Assembly (NCBI GenBank): GCA_030622805.1
Contig: JAUXFR010000096.1
Coordinates: 1 to 6,152 of the forward strand
Source of the DNA: Anaerolineae bacterium
Lineage (GTDB): Bacteria; Chloroflexota; Anaerolineae; Anaerolineales; UBA4823
Length of the DNA stretch: 6,152 nucleotides
Direction of reading: 5' to 3'
In this document: in pieces, positions 5,505-6,152 of the stretch
Layout: each line of letters begins with the position of its first letter
Position numbering within the stretch: the first letter of the stretch is position 1
Program-made: the position numbers and the translations under genes
The notes under the pieces: generated by a model
Database searches by the model: none
What the model was told of the DNA's origin: nothing
Seen by the model: only the letters and a program-made list of their open reading frames with translations

Positions 5505-5556
5505 GGAGAATTTAAATTTAGTAAGGTAATAAATTTTCCTCAGCCGATTCTATTTT

Positions 5557-5591
5557 GCGGTCCTATCAATCCGGTAGGACCGCTTTAATTT
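5557..5591 (+). terminator. Intrinsic terminator after the secreted-protein gene
   Basis: GCGGTCCTA (5557-5565) pairs perfectly with TAGGACCGC (5575-5583) around a 9-base loop and is followed by TTTAATTT. It lies 72 bases after the stop codon and separates the secreted-protein unit from the sulfatase. Confidence 0.8.
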
Positions 5592-5625
5592 AACGATTCA
5601 GACTAAAATAAACTTACCTGTAGTA

Positions 5626-5631
5626 TATAAT
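5626..5631 (+). promoter_or_regulatory. -10 box for the sulfatase gene
   Basis: This is a perfect TATAAT 55 bases before the sulfatase ATG. No recognisable -35 hexamer sits at 16-18 bases (CTAAAA at 17). Its placement between the terminator and the ribosome site supports a separate transcript that may need an activator. Confidence 0.45.
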
Positions 5632-5686
5632 ATCGTTGCTGAGTACTATCGACCAATTTCTGTTAACAACAATTATGGAGGAACGT

Positions 5687-6152
5687 ATGTCTGATTTGAA
5701 AGAATATAAACCCGGCACCGCCTTCAACGGCGTAATAAGCCGCACGTTCGACACATCCGAGCCGGCCTGGCCGGAGCCCAACCGCGCCAAAGAGGGCGCC
5801 CCTAACGTGCTTTTCATCGTGCTGGATGACACCGGCTTTGGGCAGCTTGGCTGCTACGGCAGCCCGATGAAAACCCCCAACCTGGATGCCCTGGCCGAGA
5901 ACGGACTGCGCTACAACAACATGCACACCACGGCGCTGTGCTCGCCGACGCGCACCTGCATCCTGACCGGGCGCAACCACCACTCCAATGCGATGGCCTG
6001 TATCACCGAAGCATCCACCGGCTACCCTGGAGCCAACGGCAATATACCCTTCGAGAACGGTTTCCTTTCGGAAATCCTATTGCAGCGGGGCTACAACACT
6101 TATGCCATTGGCAAATGGCACCTGACTCCAGCCGACCAGATTTCAGCGGCAG
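5687..6152 (+). CDS. Arylsulfatase, formylglycine (type I) family, N-terminal part (truncated by window edge)
   Basis: The frame is open from ATG 5687 to the window end, 155 codons. Type I sulfatases hydrolyse sulfate esters using a formylglycine made from Cys or Ser. Here VLFIVLDDTGFGQLGCYGSP (residues 41-60) carries the metal-binding Asp47-Asp48. ALCSPTRTCILTGR holds the C-x-P-x-R-x4-T-G signature with Cys85 as the residue to be modified and Arg89, and GKWHL (142-146) gives conserved Lys143 and His145. The N-terminal FNGVISRTF and PAWPEPNRA segments match the group of large arylsulfatases of roughly 750 residues, so most of the protein is outside the window. No signal peptide is visible, so a cytoplasmic enzyme is expected. 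GGAGG (5677-5681) is five bases before the ATG. The Cys-type site requires a maturase (FGE or anSME), not seen here. By hand count 78 of the first 96 codons end in G or C, much more than neighbouring genes. Confidence 0.95.
   Translation, partial: MSDLKEYKPGTAFNGVISRTFDTSEPAWPEPNRAKEGAPNVLFIVLDDTGFGQLGCYGSPMKTPNLDALAENGLRYNNMHTTALCSPTRTCILTGRNHHSNAMACITEASTGYPGANGNIPFENGFLSEILLQRGYNTYAIGKWHLTPADQISAA

Noticed and set aside
5663..5983. 106-codon minus-strand frame antisense to the sulfatase
   Set aside because: It is a shadow of the GC-rich sulfatase coding strand, which carries all conserved sulfatase motifs.
1..6152. CRISPR array, tRNA genes, insertion sequence, transposase or attachment site
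   Set aside because: I found no regularly spaced repeats, no tRNA-like cloverleaf, no transposase frame and no terminal inverted repeats with target duplications.

Overview
The window is bacterial chromosomal DNA of mixed base composition. It carries a cell-surface polysaccharide pair, an ECF sigma factor with its membrane partner, a signal recognition particle RNA gene, a small secreted protein and the start of a sulfatase. The sigma factor followed directly by a membrane protein with a DUF5667-like segment, the short SRP RNA and the small Cys-containing exported protein remind me most of the Chloroflexota (Anaerolineae). This is inference from gene style; no marker gene settles it.

Layout. 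Positions 1-102 (minus) hold the first 34 codons of a membrane-anchored protein that runs off the left edge. The divergent spacer 103-313 contains inverted repeats and a perfect 16-bp palindrome next to a TATAAT box. Next comes a polyprenyl-phosphate sugar-1-phosphate transferase (plus, to 1507). It converges, with an 18-bp gap, on an oligosaccharide flippase of the MOP/Wzx type (minus, 2869/2878 to 1526). The two proteins would act at successive steps, loading the first sugar onto undecaprenyl phosphate and then flipping the finished lipid-linked unit, but they are not co-transcribed.

The flippase diverges from an ECF sigma factor (3009-3551). Two bases after it lies a membrane protein (3554-4642) with an N-terminal cytoplasmic part, one membrane segment, a DUF5667-like part and a long Pro/Gly/Ser/Asp tail; it is the likely anti-sigma or signal partner. 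Their transcript ends at a hairpin (4667-4703) that also works in the opposite direction, where it ends the SRP RNA gene ffs (4712-4818, minus). That RNA has a clear signature loop and a strong promoter with a perfect TTGACA.

Positions 4854-5067 hold no convincing gene, only a promoter and small dyads. A secreted small protein with four cysteines follows (start at 5074 or 5068, to 5484), then a terminator. Last is the N-terminal 155 residues of a formylglycine-type arylsulfatase (5687 to the right edge), which is much richer in G/C-ending codons than its surroundings.

I do not see a clear new defence or mobile system. The best leads are an internal ribosome site inside the anti-sigma-like gene, the palindromic operator candidate before the sugar transferase, and the unrecognised secreted Cys protein.
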